Source of the DNA: Oryzias latipes
Taxonomy: Eukaryota; Chordata; Actinopteri; Beloniformes; Adrianichthyidae
DNA: 64,000 nt
Direction of reading: 5' to 3'
Assembly (NCBI RefSeq): GCF_002234675.1
Contig: NC_019876.2
Location: forward strand, 13,576,829-13,640,828
Of this stretch, positions 22,871 through 37,135 are shown piece by piece. The notes beneath the pieces were generated by a model, which saw nothing but the letters and a program-made list of their open reading frames with translations, was not told where the DNA came from and ran no database searches. Position 1 is the first letter of the stretch. Each line of letters begins with the position of its first letter. Both the position numbers and the translations under genes were made by a program.

Positions 22871-23368
22871 ACAAGATAGGTAGCCTTATTCCTTAATCAC
22901 AATTGCCCTTACAGGTGGAAACCGGCTATCTGTGGCCAAAAGAATAGGTAAAACTGTACGGGATACACAGGTGGCTGATGTTTGGCGAGTCCATATAGGC
23001 AAAATGTTTTTCTTTGGGCATGCAGCCTGCATCAGGCTGTACTGAACACTTGGACAATACGCAAGGGTAAGTAAAGGTGGATTCACTTTTGCAGTTTGTT
23101 AAACATTTTAATCATTCTTGTTGCATTTTTAATCATTTCGGTTGGAGAATGATTTAAAAAACTTTTTAATTAGCAAAAGCAGTTAGATCTATTCAAATTT
23201 ATTTTTGTTGTCAAAACTATTTTTTGAAAAGTTTAGTATTAAATTTTAACATCTACTATTTGGCACATAGTGCTTTTTTAGCCTATATATCAGTAGCCGA
23301 ATGTTATGCTATAGTTAGCGGTAGTTCAACATTAAGGTCGTGAAACACAGTAAGGTTTTGACATAAGA
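22871..23368. other. Non-coding, downstream of the broken sulfotransferase gene
   Basis: AT-rich. A candidate AATAAA (minus strand) for gene B is at 23,198-23,203. Nothing else recognised. Confidence 0.4.
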
Positions 23369-26300
23369 TCAGTCATCCAGCAGTTCAGTTGGCCTTCTGT
23401 AGCCAAAAAGTTGAAAATCTTTTTCATAGATTTTGTACAGCGTCCTCCTGTCTTCCAAAGGTACACCTTGAAACCAGTCCATAACAGAATCAACAGAAGT
23501 CATGTTTTTATTTGATGGAGGAAACGTAATGGCGTTTTCTAGCTTTAACATCTTCAGCAGCTCCTGAGCATCTTCTTGAAGACTCTCTTGATTGCCAACA
23601 AGGTCATATCTGAGAAGAAAGAAAATAAATCGCATTTATTCTCAGTTTTGATACAAAGTTGTACGTTCTAGCTGTTAATTTAGGTAAAAATGTCCTTACT
23701 CAATGAGGCAGGAGTGGCACAGACGATTCATCTGCCTCCAGTGGGGCTCAAATGGTTCATAGGTCCCTGTTTGTGGATCCACTATGTACTGAATGAAGTT
23801 ATAGAATGAAGGATGGAAACCCTCTTTCATTGCCTCTTTATAGCTCAGAGGTAAATTAGTCTGGTTTTTGTACTGCTGCAAAATTGGTCTCACATAACCG
23901 TCATAAAAGTACTAATCATATTTCTGCATCTTGTCCCTGTAGGCAGAGATGAGGCGCACAAATGGATCACGGACAAACAGAAACTTGGTGTAGTGCTTTA
24001 GTTTTGCCTGCAGAGACAAATAAACACACATCCATCCTTTGATCATTTTCATGACATTCCTAGTGTTGCTGCACAAACTGACCTCTCTCTCTGCCTTTGG
24101 AAGTTGTCTTAGAAACTGGAATCTTTCCCATTGGTGAACCCAGTCCCCTTTAAAGGATATGGGATTAGGATATGGCTCACCATGCTTTAAAGCAAGCAAA
24201 GTCCTTTTCCAGTTGTACATGCCACCTGCAGAAAACATAAAAGGCTTGAAGCTAAAAAAAACATCTTCCAGTTAATATTTTACTCTCTTTCAAGCTAAGA
24301 AACAGTTAATATTTGTATTGATGCAATATTACTATTTCTTCAATAACTGTACCATGGTAGGCTGGCAGTTACTATGGGTATGAGTTAGATACTTGTTTTT
24401 GCACTTTTGTTTATTAATTCTTATTAACCTTTTTTTTATGGACATAGACTTTTTTTATGATATCCTTTCAGTCAACCTTTTCTTGTACTTACTGTGTTCA
24501 TTTGGATCAAAAATGTAGCATAGAATTTAAATTCTTTTGTCGTTTAGAAGTGGATACAGTTTAGATAACAGTTTTTACATTTTTTTCCAGCTATTATTTA
24601 ACTTTTATTATTGGATTTAACAATTTTTTGTGCCATTTTTAGCAAAACTTCATACAATAGGCTCAATACTGATTATATGATTCTCATTGCATGCGACCCA
24701 CTGGGTTCCTGAAAAATCAAACAGTTTTGCACATTTTATACTTTATGAGTAAGAGAGTAAGTCCAGATGATGTCTCACCTTGGGAACAAAACAGTAGATG
24801 ATGCCATGTTTGTCGTCCACAATAAAGTTATTTATGTCAATCTTATTCAAGTTGACCAAACTTTGGTTCACATCAGTACAGTGTTTCCTCAGAAGATCGT
24901 TTCTTAGCTTTTGTTCTTTTATAGATACTTGTGCTGCAAACACAAACAAAAAAAATGTCTTTGATTTAAACTCTACAAAATCTATAAAAAATATGTGATA
25001 ACTTTAGCTGCTGACGTTTCATTTTGACGTGAAACTATTTGTAAAATATGTGACTTGCAAATAGAAACTAGAAGGAAGTGCATTCCCAGAATGAAACTTA
25101 AAGGGTAATAATTGGCAGGGGAAAAAAAGAAAAGGAAACAAAAAATGATCAAAGGTGACCATAAATAAAGTGAAAACAGCACAATAATAAAAAAGATATG
25201 TATGGTATGTGAAAAATGCAAGCGAACCAGGTATAGAGTATTGGACATACAATCGGTATAACCTTGGAAAATTTTGAAAAGTTCAAGGAATTGAAGGACC
25301 AAACATCATAACTGGAAAAAGCTAAAACAGCTGCTCATTTTAATAGTTGAATGGTTAAAATAGGTGAAAAATTGTAGGAGTTAAGCGGCAAAAAATGGTG
25401 GAAAATGCTATAATAAATAAAGAGAAACAGGAAAACAATGGGTTGAATGCTTATTAGAATTGAACCAATGAATCATACGGATGCTCTGATAATTACATAA
25501 CACTGCAAAGCCTTAGGGCCGTCTCACACAGCCACATACATTTGACACATATTACACGGTTATTCATTTCTGCATTGGGGAATCAAAATTTCATCGTATT
25601 CTATTCTGTATAGCATATATGTTGTATAGCATTCTTGTTTCATCGTTGACTGAAGTGAGAAAAGTTTTATAGATATATATTTTGTACAGATATATCACAA
25701 ATGAACCACGTTAAAACCACGAAAGAAATGCAAGTAAAACCACGCAAAGAACCCGTGAATCAAGGTCGAACATGAACCAAGTCTGATTATGGTGTTGTTC
25801 ACATGCAATTCATTAGTGATTCGCGCATCAATTACGTAATTCTAACGTGATACGTGCGCTGTATACATAATATAAGAGTTAAACATTGGTGGTACATGCG
25901 TGAAAGGTCTGTAAGTCAGACGTGGACATACGTGGAACGGTCATGAATAAACCACATTTCTGTATGCATCTCGCAAAAAAATCGTGCAGAAGATTTAAGT
26001 CATAATTGCGTATAAACTACGTAAAATACACATAAACTGCGAAATTCTCAACCAACATAAAACAGCTCAAAACCCTCGATGGACATCGGCACACATGACA
26101 AATAACAAATGCAAAAAACATTTATAAACTACATATATCAGGAATGAATCACCAAAGACCAAAATTTCATACATGGAAAAGGCGCAAAATGTACTTGGTG
26201 GCCGTGTGACACAACCTTAAATAGAACAGCTCAACTTTAAATAAAAAATAAATGTTTTTTTACTTTACTTCTAATTCTGTGAACACAAGCTTTGCAGACA

Positions 26301-26470
26301 TTTTTTACAGTTTTTTATTAAATATTTTACATTTTTTTAACGGTTTATTAAAAAAAGAAATTCCTACCTGTTTTTTGTTTGTGAATGTACCATTCTTGAA
26401 TTGTCAAAAACATCAAAACCATGGATCCCAACAGGGAAAAGACGACCATGAAACCTTTGTTTGATCCCAT
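23369..26470 (-). pseudogene. Carbohydrate sulfotransferase 12-like gene B (disrupted tandem copy)
   Basis: Tandem paralogue of gene A with the same five coding exons: 26,368-26,470 (103 nt), 24,779-24,933 (155), 24,083-24,225 (143, gene A has 144), 23,700-24,007 (308) and 23,369-23,609 (241). Two lesions: one base is missing in the PAPS 5'-phosphosulfate site (VACTNWKR in A; GTACAACTGG instead of GTACCAACTGG), and a CAG to TAG change at 23,912-23,914 in the exon carrying FVRDPFVRLISAYRDK. The splice sites and the rest of the frames are otherwise intact (N-terminal anchor MGSNKGFMVVFSLLG), suggesting recent inactivation. Assembly error is an alternative for either lesion, less likely for both. 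Confidence 0.85.
25516..26216 (+). mobile_element. Nonautonomous DNA element family C, copy 3 (intron 1 of gene B)
   Basis: About 700 bp with inverted termini GCCGTCTCACACAGCCAC / GTGGCCGTGTGACAC. Non-coding. It matches 3,678-4,133 and, inverted, 12,225-12,872. Superfamily uncertain. Confidence 0.65.
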
Positions 26471-26699
26471 GGTGGTTTCAATCCACTTCTAATGAACTAG
26501 TAAAAGAGGAAGTTAGATTTAAATTTCTCTATAAAAATGCACCGCACAGCATCCATTTTAAAAGGAAGAGATGTACTAACCAAACTGATGGAGAGATGAA
26601 GAAATTTCAAATGTAAAATAAAATAAAATTCGGCTTTTTTTTCTGGTAATGGTTATCTGCAAGAAGCGCCTCAGGAAGACAGCATAGTGAGGTTGTTAA

Positions 26700-27666
26700 T
26701 TGATTGAGATCTCATTCTGGGTTACAGAAAATAAAAGCATTGCAGGTAATCTATGCAGGTGTGGGTGTGACAGTTTGATCTGGGTTTTCCAATTTCCTCT
26801 TGAACTGACAAAACAAAAAATTTTTAAGATTTTGCTGAGTCTGCAACTTTACAAGTGATTAACTTCAAGAAAGAAAGCCTGCAAAATTCCTCAGCCTCTT
26901 GTCATATTGACCAGTAAAAAAAATGTCCAGCTTCCTGCAACTAAAACAGCTATGGGTGAGTTTCTTCAAACCTGCGCCTCATAGTAGTGAAAGACAAATA
27001 CTAAATCAAATTTTGCATTTTCATTCAATTTCAGAAAGTAATTTTCATCTTGTTACTTTGCCATTTTGGATGAATGTGTCACTCAAAAGACTTTTTTTTT
27101 TCAATCAATAATTATAAAGTGACAAAGGAATGAACAGAGTCAAAGTAGGAAATGACAGCATTTTAGATACGTGTCCTATTTCTGTCAAAACTCTGACAGT
27201 CATGGAAATGTGTTGCCTCATCCTGTGGACAATCACACCTGAAATCTGTCGATATCAGTGACATTCCTCTTTTTTTGTGGTTTTGTTTACATGTTCTGTC
27301 AAGCAGCCGAGCACTGAGAAATGAGAACTTCTTGAGTTGGACGAATTTTTTATCGCGCTTACTGAAATGGTTAAGGAGTTTATTTGAATAAACTCCTTTT
27401 TTAGTTTGAGGGTAAATGTTATTCTTGTTTTGAACCTAATAAGGGAGAAAACAGAGATTATGTAAAATGGGGTGTATTTTTCTCAACTGTACAATGATGG
27501 TGTATAATATTGAGAGGTACCGTAGTAACCTGGAGCATGTCATGTCCTTTCTTTGGTTTAAAGTGATTTACTATCTTTGTATCATAATGTACAACAACAA
27601 AAAACAGTCTTCCATGTATTTGAGTCATAGTCACAAAACTAGATGAACCTCACTACAACACTATAT
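26700..27666. other. Non-coding between gene B and the LINE
   Basis: AT-rich with no recognised gene or element boundary. Confidence 0.4.
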
Positions 27667-27727
27667 AAAAAAAAAAAAACGCCCCTCTCACCCTCCGCGG
27701 GTGGTTTCTCCTCCAAGCTCGGGTCCT

Positions 27728-28245
27728 CTACCAGAGGCCTGGGAGCTTGAGGGTCCTGCGCAGTATCTTAGCTGTTCCCAGCACTGCGCTTTTCTGGACT
27801 GAGAGGTCTGAGGTCTTTCCAGGTATCTGTTGTAGCCACTCCTCCAGCTTGGGGGTTACTGCCCCGAGACTCCAATTACCATAGGCACCACTGTCACCTT
27901 CACTTTCCATGCTTTGTCCAGTTCTTCTCTGAGTCCCTGGTATTTCTCCAGTTTCTCATGTTCCTTCTTCCTGATGTTCCCATCGCTTGGCACTGCCACA
28001 TCCACCAAAACAGCTTTCCTCTGTTCTTTATCCACCACTACAATGTCTGGTTGGTTCGCCATTACCATCCTATCAGTCTGGATCTGGAAGTCCCCCAGGA
28101 TCTTTGCCCTCTCATTCTCTACCACCTTCGGAGGTGTTTCCCATTTTGACCATGGGGTTTCCAGTCCATATTCTGCACACATGTTTCTGTATATTATTCC
28201 AGCCACTTGATTGTGGCACTCCATGTATGCTTTCCCTGCCAGCAT
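27728..28245 (-). pseudogene. LINE restriction-like endonuclease domain
   Basis: Begins KAYMECHNQVAGIIYRNMC and contains the PD-(D/E)xK-type core QPDIVVVDKEQRKAVLVDV (about residues 66-84 of the open stretch). A frame shift near 27,900 joins to LGAVTPKLEEWLQQIPG and the terminal KLPGLW. This C-terminal nuclease distinguishes R2/R4-type LINEs from those with an AP endonuclease. Confidence 0.75.
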
Positions 28246-28246
28246 C

Positions 28247-29695
28247 TTACACCCTGCAGTTATGTCTATCTATTGCTCTGGTGCTCAGGGCTTGTTCCTG
28301 GGCTGCCAGGATGAGCGCTTCGGTGCTGTCCTGTAGGCCAGCCCTTTCTAGCCATTGGTAGGACTTCTTGATATCAGCCACTTCAGTTATGGTCCGGTGG
28401 TACATCCCATGCAGGGGTTTGTCCTCCCATGAGGATCTGTCCTCCAGCACTGTATCCTCTGCTCTCCATTGCCTGAGACATTCACTGAGCACACTGTCAG
28501 TTGGGGCCTTGAGCTTGATGTACTCATGGATCTTGGATGTTTCATCCTGGATAGTGGCTTCTACGCTCACTAGTCCTCGGCCTCCTTCTTTGCGGCTAGC
28601 ATACAGTCTCAGGGTGCTGGATTTGGGGTGGAACCCTCCATGCATGGTGAGGAGCTTTCGTGTTTTAACATCCGTGGTCTGTATTTCTTCCTTTGGCCAT
28701 CTTATTATTCCTGCAGGGTATCTGATAACTGGCAGTGCGTAGCTGTTAATTGCGCGGGTCTTATTTTTGCCATTGAGCTGGCTTCTCAGGACTTGCCTTA
28801 CTCGTTGGAGGTATTTAGCTGTTGCAGCTTTCCTTGTTGCCTGCTCCAGGTTGCCATTTGCCTGTGGAATTCCAAGGTACTTGTAACTGTCCTCGATGTC
28901 TGCTATTGTTCCTTCTGGGAGTGAGACCCCCCCTGTGTGGACTACCTTGCCTCTCTTTGTCACCATCCGGCTGCATTTCTCGAGCCCGAATGACATCCCA
29001 ATGTCAGTACTGTAGATCCTGGTGGTGTGGATCAGGGAGTCAATGTCACGCTCGCTCTTAGCATATAGCTTGATGTCATCCATGTAGAGGAGGTGACTGA
29101 TGTTGGCCCCATTTCTGAGTCGGTATCCATAGCCAGTCTTGTTGATTATTTGACTGAGGGGGTTGAGACCTATGCAGAACAGCAGTGGGGACAGAGCATC
29201 ACCTTGGTATATCCCACATTTGATGGACACTTGTGCAAGTGGCTTCCCATTGGCTTCAAGAGTGGTTTTCCACGGCTTCATTGAGTTTCCTATGAAGGCT
29301 CTTAGAGTCCTGTTGATGTTGTACAGCTCCAAGCATTCAGTGATCCATGTGTGTGGCATCGAGTCATAGGCCTTCTTGTAATCAATCCAGGCTGTGCACA
29401 GGTTGGTGTGTCGTGACTTGCAGTCTTGAGCGACTGTTCTGTCGACCAGGAGTTGGTGTTTGGCTCCTCTGGAGTCTCTACCAATGCCCTTCTGTGTGTT
29501 GCTCATGAACTGATCCATGTGCCTATTTATCTTGGTTGCAATGATGCCTGACATGAGCTTCCATGTTGTGGACAGACAGGTTATTGGCCGGTAGTTGGAT
29601 GGGACTGCACCCTTTGAGGGATCCTTCTGGATCAGGATCGTTCGCCATTCCGTTAGCCATTCGGGGTGAGTACCATCTCTTAGCAGCTGGTTCAT
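28247..29695 (-). pseudogene. LINE reverse transcriptase domain
   Basis: A 482-residue open stretch with palm motifs IDYKKAYDS (residues ~104-112), GIYQGDALSPLL (~161-172) and the catalytic YMDD box (~204-207), followed by a thumb region. It ends at HNCRV, where sequence equivalent to the cysteine-rich knuckle is missing and the frame changes. It belongs to the element at 27,680-31,020 and is separated from its neighbours by frame breaks. Confidence 0.85.
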
Positions 29696-29868
29696 TTGTG
29701 CTGCCAGGCGCTCGTGGAGTGCGGTAAGCTTCTTTAGCCAGTAGCCATGTCAGGGCCCGGTGCTGTCCAGTTCTTCATACCTGAGACTCTTTCTTGGATG
29801 TCTGCCACTGTGATGGTTTCTGGATTCTGTTCAGGGAGGTTGCTATGTTCTTTTCTTAGAGAGACCAG

Positions 29869-30894
29869 CTACTGGGCATTGCTGTTATGTGCTGTCTGTT
29901 TCTCCCATATACTTTTCCAGTACTGTTCAGTTTCTAGCCTTGGTGGGTCTGCTCGGCTGTTTTGACCCTGCCACTGAGCGTACACTTTTGCAGGTTGAGT
30001 TGCGAAGAGCCTGTTTATTCGTCTGGCTTCATTGTCTCTTGTGTATCTCTTTAGGCGGCTGCTCAAGGCTAGGAGCCTTTGCTTGGCAGTTTCCAATGCT
30101 TCAGGTATGGGCATCTGGCTGTATCTCTTAGGTACTTGCTTTCTCATTGTACCTCTTTGAGCCTCTGTCAGCTTACTCACATCCTTCCGAGTTGCCTTGA
30201 TTTTGGCCTCTAACCGTTGCTTCCATGGTGGGTACTGTTTTCTTCCATGGTTGCTCTTGTAGCCAAGCATCTCAAGGATCACTGCTGCTGAAGTGTAAAC
30301 CAGTTCATTGGTTTCTGAGATGGTTGTGGTAGGAATTGCCCTCAATGCTTCATTCACAGTTTCCAGTAGACTTTCAGGTACGTCACTTAACCGTTGTAGT
30401 TGGTGTCGGGGTTGCCTAGTGTTCATTGTAGACATGATCTTGTCTTTCAGGTCAGTTGCTGCCTTGCTCAGCGTAATTGTGGTTGTTGGGGCTGTGTACC
30501 CAATCTCAGGGTGGGAGTGTGGCATAATCTCCTCTCTGACCTGTTGTTCTGGCTCTCCCGTGGCATTGTATTGTATCGCTTCAATTTCAAGTTGTGATAG
30601 GACTTGCCGTTTGTGGATGTTAGAGCACTGAGCTACCAGTTGTTTGGCAGTTAGCCTTGATTGTGGGTTTCGAAGCATCCATTCATTCCACATTCTCTGC
30701 ATGTAACCCCTCTGGGTGGGATTACTTGAGTAGTAGCATTCTAACAGAACCTTGTTCTCACATCTAGTCCATTTCCGTCTTGTTCCAGTAGCCCACTTTC
30801 CATCAGGGTGCTCTGGTTCCTCAGCACCTGACGCAGACCTTGTTTGGCCGGGCGACGTCTGAGCCGGCATGATATGTGGTTCATTGTCTCTCAT
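29869..30894 (-). pseudogene. LINE N-terminal region (DNA-binding-like)
   Basis: A 341-residue open stretch starting [12 protein letters not shown]. It carries a Myb-like patch KWTRCENKVLLECYY...MWNEWM near residues 41-72 and a basic arginine-rich C-terminal half (RLFATQPAKVYAQWQGQN). It ends at TAG directly before the sequence that leads into the reverse transcriptase (VSGMKNWTAPGPDM), so the stop is inside the original single ORF. Confidence 0.65.
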
Positions 30895-31033
30895 GTTGTG
30901 AGGTAGGCATTAACGTTAAGGGTCTTGCCCAAGGACCCTCACTGGGTGATGTAATTGCCCGTCTTTGTTATGGTGATTGCCCCATTTCCATTGTTATGGT
31001 AATTGCCCGTATGTATTCCATATGTATTGCACG

Positions 31034-31109
<76 letters not shown>

Positions 31110-31211
31110 CATATATATATATATATATACATACATATATATATATATGCATATATATACATATACATATATATATACATATATACATTACATATATATA
31201 CATATATACAT

Positions 31212-31264
<53 letters not shown>

Positions 31265-31265
31265 G

Positions 31266-31356
<91 letters not shown>

Positions 31357-31385
31357 GTATAGAGAGAGAGAGAGAGAGAGAGAGA
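31034..31385. repeat. Compound TA/TATAC and GA microsatellite
   Basis: About 325 bases of TA repeats with interspersed TACATA units, then (AG)n at 31,361-31,385. ORFs reading Tyr-Ile repeats here are artefacts. Confidence 0.95.
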
Positions 31386-32965
<1,580 letters not shown>

Positions 32966-32967
32966 AA

Positions 32968-33086
<119 letters not shown>

Positions 33087-33090
33087 TCAT

Positions 33091-33256
33091 TTTACTCCAT
33101 CGGGTCATGACTGATGGAAATTTTAATAGTACTACAAAACACGTTTGGTCAGTTTGACAGACGTGTCCAAGTACATGCAAACATTTTCCTCCACTGACTG
33201 CAAAACTAAAACAGAGATACGCGTGTACAGATAAGAAACTGGCTTGCATGTCATTC
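33091..33256 (+). repeat. Direct copy of 32,132-32,304
   Basis: Shares TTTACTCCATC(A/G)GGTCATGAC, AGTTTGACAGACGTGTCC and GATACGCGTGTACAGATAAG in the same order and orientation. A C-run follows at 33,281-33,292. Confidence 0.8.
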
Positions 33257-33259
33257 TAG

Positions 33260-33683
33260 AAAACTCTGGGTTTTCTTACCCCCCCCCCCCCCTGTAATGG
33301 CCAGAGAGCAGCCAAAAGGCTGTGTGCTTTAAAATGACCATCTTCAATCAAACCAAACTTTATTTATAAAAACGCGCTTCTCATGCCTTGGACAACTCAA
33401 AGCACTTTACATTTAAAAACAAAAGAACATACATAGTATTACATTATAAACCCAACCCACCCTTCACCCCCCCACTCCCATCCATTAACACATACTACCC
33501 CTGGCCCCACACACAATGAATACTTATTAAAGTAAAACAGCTTAAGAACATTTCCAAAGGGGCCCACTAGACTCCTTAGTCTATCCAATAAAATCTGGTG
33601 ATCTACTGGATCTAAAGCAGCACCAGAACAGAAAGTTTCAGAGTCAAATTTTATTCTAAGATCATTAACGATCTTTAAAAGAG
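33260..33683. other. Non-coding, short fish repeat fragment
   Basis: Contains an AACTTTATTTATAAAAACGC...CAAAGCACTTTACATTTAAA fragment (33,355-33,420), a common teleost repeat. No gene. Confidence 0.4.
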
Positions 33684-34242
33684 CCGGTGTACCGTTCGGC
33701 CTGGAACTTCCGTTCGGGGTCCTTTCAACTGAAGGTAACGTCACACTACGGTAGCCCCACTTGGACAAACTACGTAGCGTGGAGACCTGCTCAGGCTCTA
33801 CAAATTTTCATTTCACATTCCCTTTTGTAACCTAAGGTTATTTTCCCTCATAAATTGTGTCTGACAATATTCTTTGTAGTTTTTATAAAGAGATTTTGCC
33901 CCAATCCGCTTGTTATTCCAGTTTAAGTTCAGCCGTGGCTGAAAATGTTGTTTTAACAGCTAAGTGTTGTTCTTCCAGGTCAGTTCTGCCAATAATAAAG
34001 CAATGGGCGCTTGGATTAAAAAACTATAAGTGAACATGCATTCAATGATAATCATAATAATAATAAAGGCACGTTTAAGACAGTCTCGCTTTATGTCGGA
34101 GCTGTTTGTTTTACAACAGACTTAATAATATTTTATATATTTTGTCCAGACCAATCACTATCTGACACATAATGTGACGTCAGCATTAGTCCTAGGACCC
34201 CGAATTGAAGTTCCAGGCCGAACGGTTATGGTACCTACACCG
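33684..34242. mobile_element. MITE with ~30-bp inverted termini
   Basis: The left end CGGTGTACCGTTCGGCCTGG continues with AACTTCCGTTCGGGGTCCT. The right end, read inverted, is CGGTGTAGGTACCATAACCG followed by TTCGGCCTGGAACTTC and CGGGGTCCT. About 560 bp, no ORF. Target duplication not resolved. Confidence 0.6.
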
Positions 34243-34606
34243 TCTCTTTACTGTGGCTTGTCCTAAAGCCAAATTGATATTTTTCTAAAATCTATGAGGT
34301 ATTTAAAAATTCCTGTAGTTGAGTAGCGGCACTTTTTTTTCTATAATTTTACTTAAAAGTGGTAAGTTGGATAAAGGTCTGAGGCTATCCAGAGTATTTG
34401 GATCTAAATGGCTCTTATGCTTGAAGTGAGTTTTGATTATTTCAAAACTTTACTGTGAGCTTTCCTCTTGATTAGAAACTGGAAGAGGATTTCCAAATGC
34501 ACTGTCTTGCATCCTCAACAAGCTGCACAGTGGCGTTAAGACCTCTGAGTGTACCTGAGAAAATTGGAGATCTTGTTTTGAATCTCATAGAAATAGCGAT
34601 AAAAGT

Positions 34607-35035
34607 GACTACACCCACAGAAAATTTATTAAAAAGACAATATATATAAATAAATAAAGCAACATTCAGGAAACCTCTGAATCTTAACAATGCTTAATTA
34701 ACAGTGGCTTATGATTAGATCACAAACAAGTTGGAGTGGTTCTTAGCTGAGCTGCCTGCACAGATTTGCCCATTTTTCATCTACAGTGCAGCTTGTATCC
34801 ACGCATAAGGGCAGTTGTCAATAATGAATCAGAGAACATTGTAGACTAGTGGTGAAAAGGTTGGCGCCAGAGTTCGGCAGCGGAGCCGCCGCCACTGTAT
34901 GAATGACTGAAGGGATTTGTGACCGTAAAGCGCTTTGGGCCTTGGAGAAAGGTAGAAAGCGCTAAACAAGTAGACGGCATTTTTCCATTTACTTTTCTCA
35001 TACACAAAATCATCATCCACTTCAAACATCTTACA
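34607..35035 (+). repeat. Second copy of the 31,660-32,105 segment (with SINE)
   Basis: Shares ACTACACCCACAGAAAAT, AGACAATATATATAA, GATTAGATCACAAACAAG and the SINE body. The SINE here has lost ~55 bases of body (GTAGACTAG joins GTGGTGAAAAGG). Confidence 0.75.
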
Positions 35036-35039
35036 AAAT

Positions 35040-35760
35040 TATAAACCCCCTGTCATTTCCTAGGATATAGTTTCTGCAGAACGACAGACGTTCAATAGAA
35101 ATTCAGCTGAGTTGTGGGCGGGACTGTTGGCTGTTTACACGTTCTCCCACTAGCTTACAGCCCCCCTCACACCCCCAACCTATCATTCACGGTGCAACAA
35201 AAATGGCAAGCAATATAAGAGCTATCCAGCATTAGGGTTTGGAGACAGATGTCACCTCAGATGAGGAAAAAAAAGACGTACGTGGATCTATTTGTCTAAA
35301 AGTGGCTGCATCATAATGGAGCGGAGCAGGGAGCTAGTTTCAACGTCACACCTAAAAGCTTTTTCTAACAGCATTTTTTGTCTGCTCCTGATTCAGGATT
35401 TGTTTGACTAAATACTCAGAAATACAATTTGTAGTTTAATTTTCTTTCTATATGTTCTCCATCTTTAGAAAAACATTTTTCATCAGAATGATGGGTCTTT
35501 AAGATAATTAACCTTCAGTTTCTCCAAATAAATTTAGGTTTTATATAAATAATTCTACATTAAATCAGGTTCTGACTTAACACAATGCAAACAATAAAAT
35601 GGATTAATCCACCTTCTTCCAGCTTTTTCTAAAGGGCTGAAAGTGTCCTGTGAAGTCAGAGAAGAGCATCTCTGCTACTGTAGCACTTTAGATGAAACAC
35701 TGCCACCTGGTGTCGTATTGGTGAATTACAAAACTTCAACTACACCTGTCAAAATGTTTT
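35040..35760 (+). repeat. Interspersed repeat family A, copy 2
   Basis: Closely matches 930-2,165 but lacks the 515 bases at 1,096-1,610. Part of the duplicated segment 34,818-38,392. Confidence 0.65.
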
Positions 35761-36149
35761 TTGGTTGAGATGGAAGAGTTGCGTTTGAAGCTGGGTGTAC
35801 ATTACTGGGCTAGGGTGGCGGGATACAAAGTGACTCTATAACCATGGAAAATGGATTTTAAATAACACAAAGACAAAGTTCAGAAAACCTCAGAATCTTT
35901 ATAATCCTCATTATAAAAGTGGCTTATAATTAGATCACAAACGAGTTGGAGTGGTTTTTCACTGTGCTGTTTGGCACCAGAGTTTGTTTACTTAAATAGT
36001 TCAGTTTAATTTGGCAGGCATAGAGGCTTATCTGCATGCTGGCATGAACCAATTATGTGAATCCTGACGCACATGCAGGATAAAGGTCTCTGTTTACTTT
36101 CAAGTGAACCCGGATGTGGTTTTAGTGGATGTGCTTTTTTTATCCAAGG

Positions 36150-36240
36150 CAGGGGTGTTCATTACGTCGATCGCAAACGACCGGTCGATCTTCAAAGACA
36201 TGAGGGTAGATCGCAGGCCAGCAAAGATAAATAACCCAAA
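36150..36240 (+). mobile_element. hAT-like element terminus, fragment
   Basis: Begins CAGGGGTGTTCATTACGTCG followed by ATCGCAAACGACCGGTCGATC, a known type of fish hAT end. The opposite end was not found. Confidence 0.4.
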
Positions 36241-37135
36241 ACAAAAAAAAGTACTTCTAAAAAAAACTTCGGTGAATCAAAATCCTCACTGAGAAGTACC
36301 GGACTTGATTGACATGCAGAACGTTCAATCCAACATCCTCTGATACATATGTCACTGCACATGCGTGTTTAAATACACTGAGCACAAATATATTTAAACA
36401 CAATAAAGAAATGATTTATCGTTTAAGATCATAAAAATATTCTAAAATAAAATAAAAACTTTCAATTTAAACAAACTGGGTTTCATGAATTGGTATACAT
36501 CAGCACATAAATAACACGTTAACATTGCAAACATTACCTAAATATAAACTAAATTGCGATATTTAATGTTGGAAGGATAATGGATCAAAATAGAAATTAG
36601 ACAGTAATCCTAATATTATTACAATACCTTAGAGATTTGATAATCTGAGAAGGAAATTTAAGAAATCGGACCCTATGCAGTATGAGAAAAAAAATTTTTT
36701 TTGTATCACATAGAAAGAAACCTGCAGCTTTTCCTCCTTACGTTTTGCTCCTTACTGAGCAGGCGTAAATGCTTTACGCACGGGGTGGGACGCCCTTAGG
36801 ATGCCCATAAACTACACTCTGTATCCACTTCCTCCTATCTAACCATCAGATTGCAGCACTAACAGCGCTAAGTAAAGTCTGCCCAACATGCCTGCGTCCC
36901 ACCCACATCACCCTTACTTACCCTTCTGTGATGTATAAGGGTTCACTCTGACCCATCACCCACAGCATGCCTGTAGAAACTGCATGCCATTTTTCATCTA
37001 CGGTGCAGCTCGTATCCACCCATAAGGGCAGTTGTCACAAAGGAATTAGAGAACATTGTAGACTTTTCTCATACACAAAATCATCATCCACTCCAATCCT
37101 CTTCCTGTCTATTTTCAAAGTGTTCCCAGTGGTCT

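Larger units (their letters stand above)
27680..31020 (-). mobile_element. R4/Dong-type LINE with restriction-like endonuclease (decayed)
   Basis: Near full-length non-LTR element read on the minus strand: N-terminal ORF part (30,894-29,869), reverse transcriptase (29,695-28,247), and endonuclease (28,245-27,856, continuing to the terminal KLPGLW at 27,728). The 3' end (GGGGCG) is followed directly by 13 T (minus strand). The 5' end abuts the TA array at 31,034. Lesions: TAG at 29,869-29,871, a frameshift near 29,748, a small deletion at ~28,246 and a frameshift near 27,900. The PD...VDVAVP endonuclease and single-ORF layout fit the R4 clade (Dong, fish Rex6), which is known for insertion into simple repeats. 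Confidence 0.8.

Noticed and set aside
27856-30631. Plus-strand ORFs of 80-124 aa opposite the LINE
   Set aside because: Antisense shadows; the minus strand carries recognisable RT and endonuclease motifs.
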